A stretch of DNA of 64,000 bases from Shuttleworthella satelles DSM 14600 (GTDB lineage: Bacteria > Bacillota > Clostridia > Lachnospirales > Lachnospiraceae). A program made the translations under genes and the position numbers. Shown here one piece after another: positions 34,888-44,763 of this stretch; the stretch's first letter is position 1, and each line of letters starts with the position of its first letter. The DNA lies in the NCBI RefSeq assembly GCF_000160115.1, contig NZ_GG665866.1, forward strand, positions 186,001-250,000, in the 5' to 3' direction. Below the pieces are notes generated by a model. That model was not told the origin of the DNA, ran no database searches, and saw only the letters and a program-made list of their open reading frames with translations.

Positions 34888-36072
34888 TAGCAGCCAATCG
34901 GCCACATCAATAATCTGTATTCCTTCATAATCTGTCATCCCATGTCTGGTTCTGGCGAGAAGCAGCTTCGGATAAACATCCTTTATCTGCAACAATGAGC
35001 TAACTTCTCTTTCAAAAGTATTTTCACCCGATATATTCTCAGAAACCTGGATGTACAGCTTCTCACTGCGTCTGATCGCGACAAAATCAATTTCCTTCTG
35101 ATATAATCTCCCGGCATACACTTCATATCCCCGGCGCATAAGTTCTATCGCCACAATGTTCTCAATCACCCTGCCGTAATCCATATTTCTTGTTCCTAAT
35201 TTAGCATAACGGAATGTGTGATCGCTGAGATAATATTTATCATTGGATGTTAGATATTTCTTTCCACGGATGTCATATCTGCGGACTTTATAGAATGCGA
35301 ATGCATTGCAAAGATACTGCATATATGCGTTCACTGTTTTATGATTTATTTTGTCCTTATTGCCAGATAGGGTGTCTGCAATGCTTCTTGCCGATGAAAG
35401 GTTTGATATGTTATCCATCATATATTCTGATATCCGATCCATGAGAGGAACATTCCGGATCTTATATTTTTGCCTGATATCTCTGACAATCAGAGTGTTA
35501 TAGATATCCGCGATATAATCAAACTTCGCTTCCTGCTTGCGGTAGAGATAAGAACCTGACATACCGCCTTCAATAATGTATCTATCAAATGCATCATAGA
35601 CATTATCCAGTCCATAGTATTTCACAAATTCGGCGAATGAAAACGGATAGAGTTTAACCTCAAATGTCCGGCCGGTAAACAATGTAGCAAGATCTGAACT
35701 CAGCAAAAATGCGTTTGACCCGGTAATATATATGTCGTACCGTTCCGATGCATGCAGCCCATTAACCGCTTTTTCAAAGTCCTCGCACATCTGTACTTCA
35801 TCAATCATCACATAGTTTGACGTTCCATCCTGGTACTTGTCTGAAATGTAATCATACAATGCGCGATACGTCAGCAGCTGATCGTATTCCGGGAGGTTGA
35901 AATTCACATGGATGATGTTCGCTTCCGGCTCATTCTTCTGCACATAGGATATGAAAGTCTCCAGCAGCTTGGATTTTCCGCAGCGCCTTACACCTGTTAT
36001 GACCTTTATATCAGGGGTACCTTTTGTCTCGACGAGTTTTTCAAGATAATCGTTCCGTTCTATAAGCTTCAT
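34882..36072 (-). CDS. AAA ATPase with DUF4143 domain (copy 2)
   Basis: A 396-residue relative of the protein at 32380-33639. Walker A TGVRRCGKSK, Walker B YVMIDEVQMC, sensor ITGSNAFLLSSDL, DUF4143 with KEIDFVAIRR. Similarity to copy 1 is limited to family motifs, so these are not a recent duplication. Ribosome site GAGGTGAAGAGAG. No palindrome like that of copy 1 was seen upstream. Confidence 0.9.
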   Translation of the reverse strand: MKLIERNDYLEKLVETKGTPDIKVITGVRRCGKSKLLETFISYVQKNEPEANIIHVNFNLPEYDQLLTYRALYDYISDKYQDGTSNYVMIDEVQMCEDFEKAVNGLHASERYDIYITGSNAFLLSSDLATLFTGRTFEVKLYPFSFAEFVKYYGLDNVYDAFDRYIIEGGMSGSYLYRKQEAKFDYIADIYNTLIVRDIRQKYKIRNVPLMDRISEYMMDNISNLSSARSIADTLSGNKDKINHKTVNAYMQYLCNAFAFYKVRRYDIRGKKYLTSNDKYYLSDHTFRYAKLGTRNMDYGRVIENIVAIELMRRGYEVYAGRLYQKEIDFVAIRRSEKLYIQVSENISGENTFEREVSSLLQIKDVYPKLLLARTRHGMTDYEGIQIIDVADWLLS

Positions 36073-36147
36073 CTCTCTTCACCTCGCCGTTATTATATCA
36101 TTTCTATTTCCCATTTTCAATTTATTTTTTATTTTGGGAGATAGAAT

Positions 36148-36671
36148 TCATTTCTGCTTCTTGGATCTGTATTTCGTGCCTTTTCGTCTTACGCCTTCTT
36201 CTGTTACTTCCAAATTACTGCGAGCCGCCATCTCAAGCTGGACTGCCTCAAACTTTTCTTTGGATATGATTCCGGTATGGTGATCTCCGATCATATAACG
36301 CCTTTCAGAATTTCCGGAATCCGCTATTGCGACATCGTCGGTATATTGCATATTTGTGAGAATCGTTTCTATCGTGTGTTTGCTCCAGAGAACCTTATCC
36401 TTCGGTGTTTTTATATTTCGCACTTCCAGTCTCCGTTTTATTCCTATGATGCTTGCCCCTTCCAGATACCAGTCAAATATACTGCGGACAATTTGAGCTT
36501 TCTCCTCATCAATTGCCAACATTCCGTTTTTATCTTTATAGTAGCCATAACAGGGACGACTGTATCATCCCGACTGACCGCTTGCCGCTCTTTTCTTAAG
36601 TCCCCACCTGATATTCTCGCTGCGCCATTCATTTTCTGACTGCTCACAGGCTTCTATCACGATAACGTAAA
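36148..36671 (-). pseudogene. Large serine recombinase, N-terminus lost and in-frame TGA
   Basis: The minus-strand frame reads EACEQSENEWRSENIRWGLK, then a TGA at 36565-36567, then YSRPCYGYYKDKNG and IDEEKAQIVRSIFDWYLEG with the recombinase domain to 36148. The catalytic serine domain is absent and the zinc-ribbon end is short. It is a relic of a conjugative or mobilizable element, cut at 36671 beside IS256-type DNA. Confidence 0.75.
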
Positions 36672-36676
36672 ATAAA

Positions 36677-37106
36677 TTTCGCAAATTCAATTAAATAGAC
36701 GAAGCCGCGGCTCAGAAAGCCAAGGCAGTCGCTGATCGCTTGAAGGAACTGAAACTATCCAGAGCTGCCGAGATCGTCGAAAACGGCGTTGATGAGACGC
36801 TTGCCTATATGTACTTCCCAAGCCAGCATTGGCTTCGAATCCGGACGAACAACACGATTGAACGCGTCAATCGCGAGATTAAACGTAGGACCAGGGCAAT
36901 CGGAGCCTTTCCTGACGGCCAAAGCGCGTTAATGCTCGTCTGCGCCAGACTGCGTCATGTAGCCGGATCTGCCTGGGGAAGCAAACGATACCTGAACATG
37001 CAGCATTTATTCGATCAGGAGCTTCAAGCTGAAACTGGTCGCGAAGCTGCCGTTTAACTTGTGCACAGCCGATGTCAAATGAATTTGCGAAAGATTATTG
37101 ACACAA
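36677..37106 (+). mobile_element. Internally deleted IS256-family element
   Basis: TTTCGCAAATTCA (36677-36689) and its complement (37080-37092) form 13-base inverted repeats; the right end continues to ATTGACACAAC. The inside encodes only the transposase C-terminus. The outer part of the left end is lost or diverged. Confidence 0.7.
36692..37057 (+). pseudogene. IS256-family transposase, C-terminal part
   Basis: Frame encodes AKAVADRLKELKLSRAAEIV, then FPSQHWLRIRTNNTIERVNR and EIKRRTRAIGAFPDGQSALM, the end of the mutator/IS256 DDE domain containing the catalytic glutamate region. About two thirds of the gene is gone. Confidence 0.85.
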
Positions 37107-37295
37107 CCATAGATTCGGCGAAAAACCAATCACACCTTAAGAGGAGTAGCGCCATGTCTATTGTACCATCTGTGTCCGACAATGAGCAGGAAATTTCAAA
37201 TTCCATCACCAGACCAAAAATGAAAAAATGCTACTCTCCTTATACCGTAATTAATCAATACTGATTCACGAATCCTTTGCCTGGTATTCTTCCCT

Positions 37296-38195
37296 TCACA
37301 GATCCCTGCCAAGTTTGATCTCGTGGCCGATCTCTGCGGCCAGATCCGTCAAAAGCTGCATTTTATCTGCCGCCGCAGGGAAGAGCAAGTAGGAGTCGCT
37401 GTCGATATCGAGTCCGGCAACCACAAAGCCGGCCTCTTCCCAGTGCTCGTCCAGAGCTTTGCACCAGGTTGGGATATCTGCCTCAGGCTCCAGCCAGTCC
37501 TCCTCCAAAGGCAGGGAGAAATGCTCCGCCAGTTCCTGCATTTGCCCAAGGAACTCCTCTTTGTCTTCCTTCCAGTCCAGCTCAAGCATTTCGCCGGCCT
37601 CTAAAAACTCGTCAACCAGGCCGAAGAAGAGGATTTCATCAAGGGGTGCATCCCTGTCGATTTCACGCTCCGCAAAGCGATCGGCCTTCTCGACCACATA
37701 TTCATAGGGATTATGAAAGGCCCATTTGAGTTCCTTCTGTAGGGATATCTTCGCTGTCATGGCATTGGTCAGCCTTTGGTAGGCTTCCGGATTTACCGGA
37801 TTGCGCCAGCACATGACCGGATTCCAGGCAGCCAGATCCGGCGCCTGATTCTCATCCAGCAAACGCATGAAGATCTCCAGAGTCTCCTCAGCGCTGACAC
37901 CGTCCTTGCCGTAGATAATGGTGTCGTCTGGATTCTTCTGATCCTGCGTGCTGATCTCCAGATGAAGGGCAGAGGAATCCTCCTCCCGGATCGCCTGGAT
38001 AAAAGTCCCGACACGGCCGCGGACACTGACAGGAAAAGACTCTTTTGCTGTTAGAATCAAAAACTCCTCCGTGCCTCTGCAGACATCCTCAAGCCCCTTT
38101 TCCAGCGCCTTCTTGCGAAATCCGACTCTGGCCCCCTCACCCGTGTCCATGGACCAGTCGCTGTACTTCTTTTCAATAAATCCAAACAGAGCCAT
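37296..38195 (-). CDS. Hypothetical two-domain protein, last gene of the SWIM operon
   Basis: A 299-residue acidic protein. The N-terminal domain (about 1-125) has the DDTIIYGKD...EETLEIFMRLLD...APDLAAW pattern also found at the end of the DUF4241 protein (17645-19252). The C-terminal half has GLVDEFLEAGEMLELDWKED and GFVVAGLDIDSDSYLLFP, which recalls the DUF6630 style of protein; this naming is tentative. Ribosome site AGGAGGTGAGGAA. It follows the small membrane gene by 78 bases. Confidence 0.65.
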   Translation of the reverse strand: MALFGFIEKKYSDWSMDTGEGARVGFRKKALEKGLEDVCRGTEEFLILTAKESFPVSVRGRVGTFIQAIREEDSSALHLEISTQDQKNPDDTIIYGKDGVSAEETLEIFMRLLDENQAPDLAAWNPVMCWRNPVNPEAYQRLTNAMTAKISLQKELKWAFHNPYEYVVEKADRFAEREIDRDAPLDEILFFGLVDEFLEAGEMLELDWKEDKEEFLGQMQELAEHFSLPLEEDWLEPEADIPTWCKALDEHWEEAGFVVAGLDIDSDSYLLFPAAADKMQLLTDLAAEIGHEIKLGRDL

Positions 38196-38273
38196 TTCCT
38201 CACCTCCTGAAAGCAGCCATAGGGTCTCTTATGAAAAAGAGAGAGCAGGCCTCTCGACTTGCTCTCTCCCATC

Positions 38274-38495
38274 TTATCTGAACCGACTCTCGATCAGCTG
38301 CTGCACCTGACCCAGGGGAATGTTATTAATAATTCCGTAAACGGACATTCCAAGCAGCAATAATGCCAGGAGAATCCCCAAGAAATACAAAATGAGGTTA
38401 TGAACCTTCGCTCTTTTAATGACTAGCATGACAAAGCTATAGATCAAGAAGGCGATTACAATAACAGCTATAATATAATTTGGCAACATGCTCAT
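38274..38495 (-). CDS. Small two-pass membrane protein in the SWIM operon
   Basis: A 73-residue protein with two hydrophobic segments (about 7-27 and 32-56) joined by the basic loop VIKRAKVHN. It begins 12 bases after the stop of the upstream gene with AAGGGTGAAGTGTC before its ATG. No family recognised. Confidence 0.65.
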   Translation of the reverse strand: MSMLPNYIIAVIVIAFLIYSFVMLVIKRAKVHNLILYFLGILLALLLLGMSVYGIINNIPLGQVQQLIESRFR

Positions 38496-38507
38496 GACAC
38501 TTCACCC

Positions 38508-39023
38508 TTAGCGGCAGAACCTGCCCCAGAAAGCCACCCATCCGCTGTGCTCATTTCTCTGATCAACATAGGTAAAGGTCTCCTCGTCATACCAGTCAAG
38601 ATTCACGATATCGCCAATCGTCTCCGGAACAAAGAAGTTGAAAAACTCCTTCTTAATGGCGCTTCCATACTGTAAATAGTAAGAACCTACCATCTTTATG
38701 AAGTTGGTCTTCTTCACCTCATTCGGTCTGTAGATATGCACCTCACCCGACTGGTTCAAATCAGGGCTTACCTCAAGGAATGCCAGGCTTAAGTCACTCT
38801 CTCTGTAACCGACAATAAAACTTCTGTACTTATAGGAAACCGTACGAAGGACTGCAAAGTTGGCGCCGCGAACATCCTCGGAGTATGCATATACCAGTTT
38901 ATAGTCTGCACCGGACTCCACATTCTTATCGAAGATTTCGCGCATCTTGGCCTTGTTTCCATCACTTCTGGCCTGATCTAAAGGTACTTCCTTTTTCCCC
39001 AGAAACATATCAAACAGTCCCAT
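38508..39023 (-). CDS. Hypothetical protein in the SWIM operon
   Basis: A 171-residue soluble protein starting at the ATG at 39023 behind AGGAGGAGTAAA. It begins MGLFDMFLGKKE, a common opening of small cytoplasmic proteins of unknown role in Firmicutes, and has an alpha/beta body ending WVAFWGRFCR. Probably co-transcribed with the genes on both sides. Confidence 0.65.
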   Translation of the reverse strand: MGLFDMFLGKKEVPLDQARSDGNKAKMREIFDKNVESGADYKLVYAYSEDVRGANFAVLRTVSYKYRSFIVGYRESDLSLAFLEVSPDLNQSGEVHIYRPNEVKKTNFIKMVGSYYLQYGSAIKKEFFNFFVPETIGDIVNLDWYDEETFTYVDQRNEHSGWVAFWGRFCR

Positions 39024-39093
39024 TTTACTCCTCCTGTTCATTTACGATGCTTTTCTTTGTTTATTTTAATATAAGTTCTTCCTTTTTAATATA

Positions 39094-42000
39094 TTAAAAA
39101 CAATCATTTTCCTTACCCAATTTCCCCAGCAGGCTCTTTGCCTTCTTTACCGCCGTTGACTTGGCAGTGCTGTTTGCGATTTCGGAAAGCCCCTTCCAGA
39201 TACCATCTTCCTCCGGAATGTATCCCCGTTTTACCGCCTCCCTCAAATAACCTGCATAGTATATCGCAATATCAAGAACCCGATTGACCCAGACCGGCGG
39301 TTTCTTCTCTTTTAGCGTTCTTGCCCCGGCATGAGAAATACACTCGCTTAGCATGACCCAAAAGACACTTAGGAGCTCATTTTCCTTCTCAATGATCCGT
39401 ATCAGCTTAGCTGGGCTGATCGCCTCATGAGCCAGGAGCTCTCTTGTGATATCCCGAAGGAGCTCACAGGACAGATCTCCTTCATTTACCAGTCGGCGGA
39501 CAAGACTCTTTGCCCCGTAAATGCTCTCTCCGTCCTGGGCCAGGCTTGCCAGGGCAATCGTCAAAAAGATCTTCGAGTAGGGAGTTGCTCCTCCGTCAAG
39601 AGGACCATTTTTCCCCTTGCGCCAATTCCTGAACCTGCTTACAACAAGCTTTTTTCTGTCGGGATCGTAATGAAGCCATACTTCTCTTCCCTCTCCGGCG
39701 GCAACTTCTTCGCCCTTCTTAAGTTCTATGCCCGAGAGCTGTCCCTCCTCAGAAATGCCGTAGAACCATCCGTAAAGAGTTACCTGATACCGGCAGTCAG
39801 AGATATCCGGCAGCTGCAGGTAAAACTGAAAGGCCTTCTCCTTTTTTCTTACCTCCATACTCTTGACACAAAATGTCACCTGATCTTCAATTGGCTCTTT
39901 GCCCTCATGCGGAATGCGCCAGACTTGCTCGAAGTCCACCGGACGACTTTCTGCCTTTTTGCATGCCTCTGCATCCCCGGCCGGCTCAGGTGCAAGAGTA
40001 TTGCGTCTGTCGATGACTTCCCTGGCATAGCTGACCGCCTTCGAGGAGCCCGTCCTGGCGGCCAGTTTCTCAACAGCCCTCATCTCTAAGAGTTCTTGGG
40101 GCGCCAGATCTTTTTGTACAGCCAGAACCATCTCTTCCAAATCATCTCTCAAAAACTTTACGAGCTCGGCTGTACCTGCCAGCATGCGCGGCGCGGCAAG
40201 GGATGCCGCGACCAGGTCACATGCCGCTTGCCAGAGCAGGCTTAACAGCCCCTCATTTGCCAGATTCTCCATGGCCAAAGCCAAACTTGCCAAATTGCAG
40301 GGCTCACCCCCGGTCCAGTCCAGATAGGAAGCATCTGCCAACTGCGGCAGAAGAAGGCCTCTCTCCCAGGCTTCATGCGTTGCCCGAATCACATCGGCGG
40401 CATTTTTCTCCGTCAGATTGCCCCAGACGGCAATCCAATTCATAAGCGCTCCCTTGGGAATCGGCTTTTTTCGCCTTGCGATCTGCCTTAAAATAAGGCC
40501 CTGCCCGTGATATACCTCCCACTCTCTGCGCACAGCGGTCAGGGAGAAATCTCCCCGATTGGGAAAGATGGAAAAGAGGTCACTGTAGCTGTAGGAAAAA
40601 CGATTGGGCAGTAGGCTAAGGCTTTGGGGCATGGCAAAATCTATCCTCCAGTAGGGCGTCTTTCCCGGCACAAATGCAGGCTCTACATAGGGATCCTCTA
40701 AGTAGGCAGCAATGATTTCTCCCGCCATAACCGCATTTCCCCCTGCATCCTGCAGGATTTCCCCGGAGGGAAGCTGAATTTGCAGATGCAGAGACTCCAG
40801 CCTCTCTATACTTCTTCTCGTCTTCTCTTCTGCCAGAAGTTCCAAATCCAGTCTTGTCAGAGCCAGCTGTAAATCCGGCTCTGAAACATATGGAAAATGC
40901 TCCCCCTCATATCGTTCGAGCCTCTCAAGAAGATCTGTCAGACGGATGCTCAGATCCTCAAAGCCCGGTGTACTCAAAAGGCAGGGCCATTGGTCAATCG
41001 TGGCAAACAAGACCGATCTTCTTGCATAGAGGAGTTCTCCGTATCCCATCCGGGATACTTCTCTCTCGCCATTCCAATCTCTGATCATGCGATCCGGACA
41101 GCAATCATATCCCAGCCCCTTCACCCAGCAGGCCAGAGCCAGAAGGCCGCCGGAACCATCGGTCGGGATCCCGCCAAGACTTATTTTGGCCGCCTGCGGG
41201 TTCTCATAGGCAATGCGATTTGCCAGCGCCAAAAATCTCTCGAAGCTGAGATCCTCTACACACTGCCTTCTTGCTGCAATCTCCGCCAGAAGATCTGTCA
41301 GCTTCTCAGGGGAAATCTCTCCGATCTCAAAGCTTGGAACCTCCCAGAGTTTTGGTGTCTTTTGCCAGAGCCCCCTCAGTCCCTGCCGATGATCCTCCAC
41401 TTCGACGCTTAATCCCCAGGCCTGCTCCAGCTTTGCAGCAAGTCGGGCAATTCCTGGATCCTCCTGCTGCTTATAAGGTAAAATCCACTCCACAAATGCC
41501 TCCGCTGACATCGCCTTCTCTCTCTTGAGAGCCGATTGCAGAATCATTTTTTTGACTTTTTTCGTCTTTGCGGAAGTACAGGAAATCAACAGGGGATAGA
41601 GGAAATCCTCCGAAGCGCTCTCAATGAGAATGGGGGCAAATCTTTCCAGAATTGGTGTTTCTCCAAGACTCAGCAGGGGAAGGATGCTCTCTGCCCGAGA
41701 CCTGATCTCATCATCGGACAAGCCGATTTGCTCAAGAACATTGATAAAAGCCTTTCTGTCGCCCGGCCTCTGGGCAATCTGCAGGCCATAGAAAACCTGT
41801 TCCAAAGCCTGATCTCTGTCAAGTATCCCATTCTCTACGCCCCAGATCAGAACTTCCGAAAAAGGTCCTGTCGCCGGCACATTTACAGAAATACCCGCTT
41901 CAATATGTTCGCAAAACCTTCTTAAAAGTTCCTCTTTTTCCAGGACAAAATCATCGTCAAATGTATAATCCTTTTTGCGGATCCCCAGAATCACAGCTGC

Positions 42001-42477
42001 CCCGGCTGCCCAGTCCTTCATATAGTCCACAGACTCGGGTATGGCAAGATTCATCTGATGAAGCAGTTTCAATGACAGCATTCCCAGACGGGACATGGAA
42101 TGCTCCCAGCTTCTCCTGTTTGCGCTGGATGTGGCATTGATAAAGTTGATGGCATAGCTCTTTCCGCGAGCCTCAATCGCTCTTAGAGCAACTTCACTGG
42201 ATCGACTGACAACATTTGCGGCTCGCCTGGCATCTACACCTACACGGATGGCAAAGATAGCGAGCTTGTCCAGGTCTGCATCCACCACAGGGACAAATCC
42301 ATAGCTGTTTGGGGACAGCTGCTTGATTTCCGTCCACTCTCCGGATTTGAGTCCTTCTCTCGCGATCTTTTCTTCATCCTGCTTTCCTGTCCCGAGCTTT
42401 AGAATATCGTCAAAATCCGTCTCCTCATATCCCAGAGAACGATAGATTTCCACTGCTTTTTCAAGTTTACTTGCCAT
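39094..42477 (-). CDS. 1127-residue helical protein paired with the SWIM protein (DUF6493-like)
   Basis: A very large, mostly helical protein, no membrane segments. It looks like a repeat scaffold in the first 600 residues and a mixed domain with LQLPDISDCRYQVTLYGWFY near 900. It resembles DUF6493-type proteins that neighbour SWIM zinc-finger proteins in actinobacteria; this match is from memory and not firm. Its ATG overlaps the stop of the SWIM gene by 11 bases, so the two are translated together and probably act together. No catalytic motif identified. Confidence 0.75.
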   Translation of the reverse strand: MASKLEKAVEIYRSLGYEETDFDDILKLGTGKQDEEKIAREGLKSGEWTEIKQLSPNSYGFVPVVDADLDKLAIFAIRVGVDARRAANVVSRSSEVALRAIEARGKSYAINFINATSSANRRSWEHSMSRLGMLSLKLLHQMNLAIPESVDYMKDWAAGAAVILGIRKKDYTFDDDFVLEKEELLRRFCEHIEAGISVNVPATGPFSEVLIWGVENGILDRDQALEQVFYGLQIAQRPGDRKAFINVLEQIGLSDDEIRSRAESILPLLSLGETPILERFAPILIESASEDFLYPLLISCTSAKTKKVKKMILQSALKREKAMSAEAFVEWILPYKQQEDPGIARLAAKLEQAWGLSVEVEDHRQGLRGLWQKTPKLWEVPSFEIGEISPEKLTDLLAEIAARRQCVEDLSFERFLALANRIAYENPQAAKISLGGIPTDGSGGLLALACWVKGLGYDCCPDRMIRDWNGEREVSRMGYGELLYARRSVLFATIDQWPCLLSTPGFEDLSIRLTDLLERLERYEGEHFPYVSEPDLQLALTRLDLELLAEEKTRRSIERLESLHLQIQLPSGEILQDAGGNAVMAGEIIAAYLEDPYVEPAFVPGKTPYWRIDFAMPQSLSLLPNRFSYSYSDLFSIFPNRGDFSLTAVRREWEVYHGQGLILRQIARRKKPIPKGALMNWIAVWGNLTEKNAADVIRATHEAWERGLLLPQLADASYLDWTGGEPCNLASLALAMENLANEGLLSLLWQAACDLVAASLAAPRMLAGTAELVKFLRDDLEEMVLAVQKDLAPQELLEMRAVEKLAARTGSSKAVSYAREVIDRRNTLAPEPAGDAEACKKAESRPVDFEQVWRIPHEGKEPIEDQVTFCVKSMEVRKKEKAFQFYLQLPDISDCRYQVTLYGWFYGISEEGQLSGIELKKGEEVAAGEGREVWLHYDPDRKKLVVSRFRNWRKGKNGPLDGGATPYSKIFLTIALASLAQDGESIYGAKSLVRRLVNEGDLSCELLRDITRELLAHEAISPAKLIRIIEKENELLSVFWVMLSECISHAGARTLKEKKPPVWVNRVLDIAIYYAGYLREAVKRGYIPEEDGIWKGLSEIANSTAKSTAVKKAKSLLGKLGKENDCF

Positions 42478-43816
42478 AGGATATTCCCTTTTTCATTTTT
42501 ACTGCCAGAATGTGCTTGCAGGGACCCCTGCTGTTTTGATGCCGCAGGTACCAGCTGCAGGTGCACTTTGCATCTTCTGCTCTTCCGTCAACAGGATAAA
42601 TGACCCTGTAATCCGCATCGCCGGATCTCACATGCCATATATTGTCTTCTATATATGTGGTGCTTTCCATCAGCTTTTTTGCAGCCAAAAGCCTGGGATT
42701 ATCCCCTAATATTCTGTCCGGATCATCAGGCAATTCCCTGTGGAAAAAGGCATTCTCTCGAACGTCAAAGCCGAGCTTTCCCGAGACTGCCAGAAACCCT
42801 ATGGCATCCTTCATATCCTCTTTTTCGATTCCTATCGATTTGGACATGCCATCAAGATCAAGTTTCGGCTCGAAATTCAACACATCATCAATCCGATCTG
42901 CGTATTCTAGTATTTTAGGATCGGAAAGAGAGTCAAGAAGCGCCCCCTCGCCTGAATAGCCCTCGTAACTCTTGGCGGTTACGCCCAGGGTTATATTGGC
43001 GCCCGGCATACAGACTTCAAGCATCATCTGTCCGGCTTCATCAGGCGCATAAAAATAAACAGCATTTACATGACGCATGATACGCTTTAGGGCGCTGAGT
43101 CTGTGAAGGCCATATATATAAACACTGTTTTTTCCCTTCACGGATTTTAAGACCACGCCATTTTTTGTCGCCGTCAACCATCCGGCCTGCTCCTTTCCCG
43201 TAGCAGGCGGCAGCATGGCAATAAAGGCCTTTGCCTGCATCCCCTCCACATGGAAGCGGTATTTCATTTTCTGATACAACATGGCCGTGTTGCCCAGGGC
43301 TCGAATCCAGCGATCCGGCATTTTTACCGGGCGTTGGAACAACATCTCCGTCAGCGCAGATCCGTCATCAGACTGCCTGCTGTGAAATGTCCTCCAGCCA
43401 TCGCCGCCAATTCGGAACTTCAGGCGGTCCTGGTCTCTTAGCTGCAACAGGGATTTTCGCAATTCATTTCCAATATCCACATTTGTCGTGCCATAGAGAA
43501 TCTCCCCCTCTAAAGCGCTTTGAAAGAGATCCATTCTCGCATAAACGCCATTGCAGGCAGAAAAACACTCCGCCCTGAGTCTGTCTCCCTGGGCGGAGAG
43601 AATCGGATCCTTCTGACCCACCGGTGCATACTTGAAGTATCTGCTGCTTACAATGTCTGCCAACACCAGGAGTCCCCCCGAGACCACCAGGGGATTCGCA
43701 AGCTCTCCACTGAAAAATAACGGATTCTCTTCCACCCCTTTCGGTGTGAGAGCCGGCGCTATGGATAAGGATAAATTGCCGTCAGTAAGACTTGATCCCC
43801 TCTTAAATCCCCTCAT
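42467..43816 (-). CDS. SWIM zinc-finger protein
   Basis: A 449-residue protein. The C-terminus carries the SWIM motif CTCSWYLRHQNSRGPCKHIL (CxC...CxH), a zinc fold that binds DNA or protein. The front 380 residues are an alpha/beta region of unknown fold with a conserved-looking IGNELRKSLLQLRDQDRLKF stretch. Related SWIM proteins sit in two- to four-gene operons with large helical proteins (for example the E. coli yeh cluster). First gene of the operon; ribosome site GAGGGGGGATC. Confidence 0.82.
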   Translation of the reverse strand: MRGFKRGSSLTDGNLSLSIAPALTPKGVEENPLFFSGELANPLVVSGGLLVLADIVSSRYFKYAPVGQKDPILSAQGDRLRAECFSACNGVYARMDLFQSALEGEILYGTTNVDIGNELRKSLLQLRDQDRLKFRIGGDGWRTFHSRQSDDGSALTEMLFQRPVKMPDRWIRALGNTAMLYQKMKYRFHVEGMQAKAFIAMLPPATGKEQAGWLTATKNGVVLKSVKGKNSVYIYGLHRLSALKRIMRHVNAVYFYAPDEAGQMMLEVCMPGANITLGVTAKSYEGYSGEGALLDSLSDPKILEYADRIDDVLNFEPKLDLDGMSKSIGIEKEDMKDAIGFLAVSGKLGFDVRENAFFHRELPDDPDRILGDNPRLLAAKKLMESTTYIEDNIWHVRSGDADYRVIYPVDGRAEDAKCTCSWYLRHQNSRGPCKHILAVKMKKGISYGK

Positions 43817-44035
43817 GATCCCCCCTCTGCAGCAGATGTATTTATATTGCCCCGGATCTTAATATCTGAGCCTGTAATCTTTCTTAAGCATCATTGTAAC
43901 AGAAATCCATCTGGCATCTTATAGCTTTATTGCCATATCGTACTTTCTTTTTTGGGTACAGCATACTTCCTGCGCTTTTGAATGCCCATAATAATGAAGA
44001 TGATTCCGCAAATCATCAAGTTTTCTTGTGGATAA

Positions 44036-44159
44036 TGTCAAGCACTGTTCGCAAAAGTTACCATTGAGGTCTGCAGTTGATCAAGCGGCTGTCTGGGTTA
44101 ACAGTGTTGCCAGTAATTCTATACGCCTCTATGACAACTTTTGCGAACAGTGCTTGACA
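44036..44159. repeat. MITE-like element with 24-base inverted repeats of IS256 type
   Basis: Arms at 44036-44059 (TGTCAAGCACTGTTCGCAAA...) and 44136-44159 are perfect complements around 76 bases with no coding capacity. The TGTCAA...TTCGCAAA pattern matches the end of the IS256 element at 37080-37106. No target duplication found. It is likely mobilised by an IS256-family transposase. Confidence 0.75.
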
Positions 44160-44330
44160 CCATCTTCCAGACCGCCAGGTCTCGAAAACAAAGCAAGCAG
44201 CCAGACGCCTTCACAGTTTCACGTCTGACTGCCATGTATTCCGCACCGGATGATGCGGTATCAATATTTGTCTCGCCATGTCATTTCTGCTCGGCCTATG
44301 CCGCTGAAATTTTTCATAGGCCGTTTTGTT
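44160..44330. other. Intergenic, unexplained
   Basis: Between the MITE and the next gene I see no coding frame with a start, no repeat and no terminator. The stretch 43817-44035 on the other side of the MITE must contain the SWIM operon promoter; no clear boxes were found. Confidence 0.25.
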
Positions 44331-44687
44331 CTATACCTCTTCCCATCCTCCTGCTTGCACATCATATTTTGCAAACTCACCGGTATCCGTAAATTCAGAT
44401 GCTGTCATTCCCACTTCAAATATACAATCAAAGTCGTTTGAAGTTGAAAAATACAATGCACTGTCTGTCAAAAACGCTTCTCCAAAATCGGGATGTTCAA
44501 ATATTTTTCCGCCACTGCGATACCCTACCGATTTATACTGATATTTTAACAAACGGTTTTCCAATGCTGATTGTTGCTCAGGTGTAAATTTATCAATATT
44601 TTCCTCTTTTTCAAAAAAATCCGCTTGTGCTGATTGCTGTTCTTTCTGTTTTGTGCCAACAGTGAACAAAGAAATTGTATAACTCAT
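44331..44687 (-). CDS. Hypothetical protein, immunity-like
   Basis: A 118-residue acidic protein starting behind GGAGGAAGATGATAA. It has a glutamine-rich start (TKQKEQQSAQADFFEKEENI) and FLTDSALYFSTSNDFDCIFE. Similar short proteins are found beside SMI1/KNR4 genes in many phyla; function unknown. Confidence 0.55.
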   Translation of the reverse strand: MSYTISLFTVGTKQKEQQSAQADFFEKEENIDKFTPEQQSALENRLLKYQYKSVGYRSGGKIFEHPDFGEAFLTDSALYFSTSNDFDCIFEVGMTASEFTDTGEFAKYDVQAGGWEEV

Positions 44688-44763
44688 TTATCATCTTCCT
44701 CCTCATCAATATTATAAAGTGCCTATCATGATTTCTACAAGACCACTCACCAAAACGGCGACA

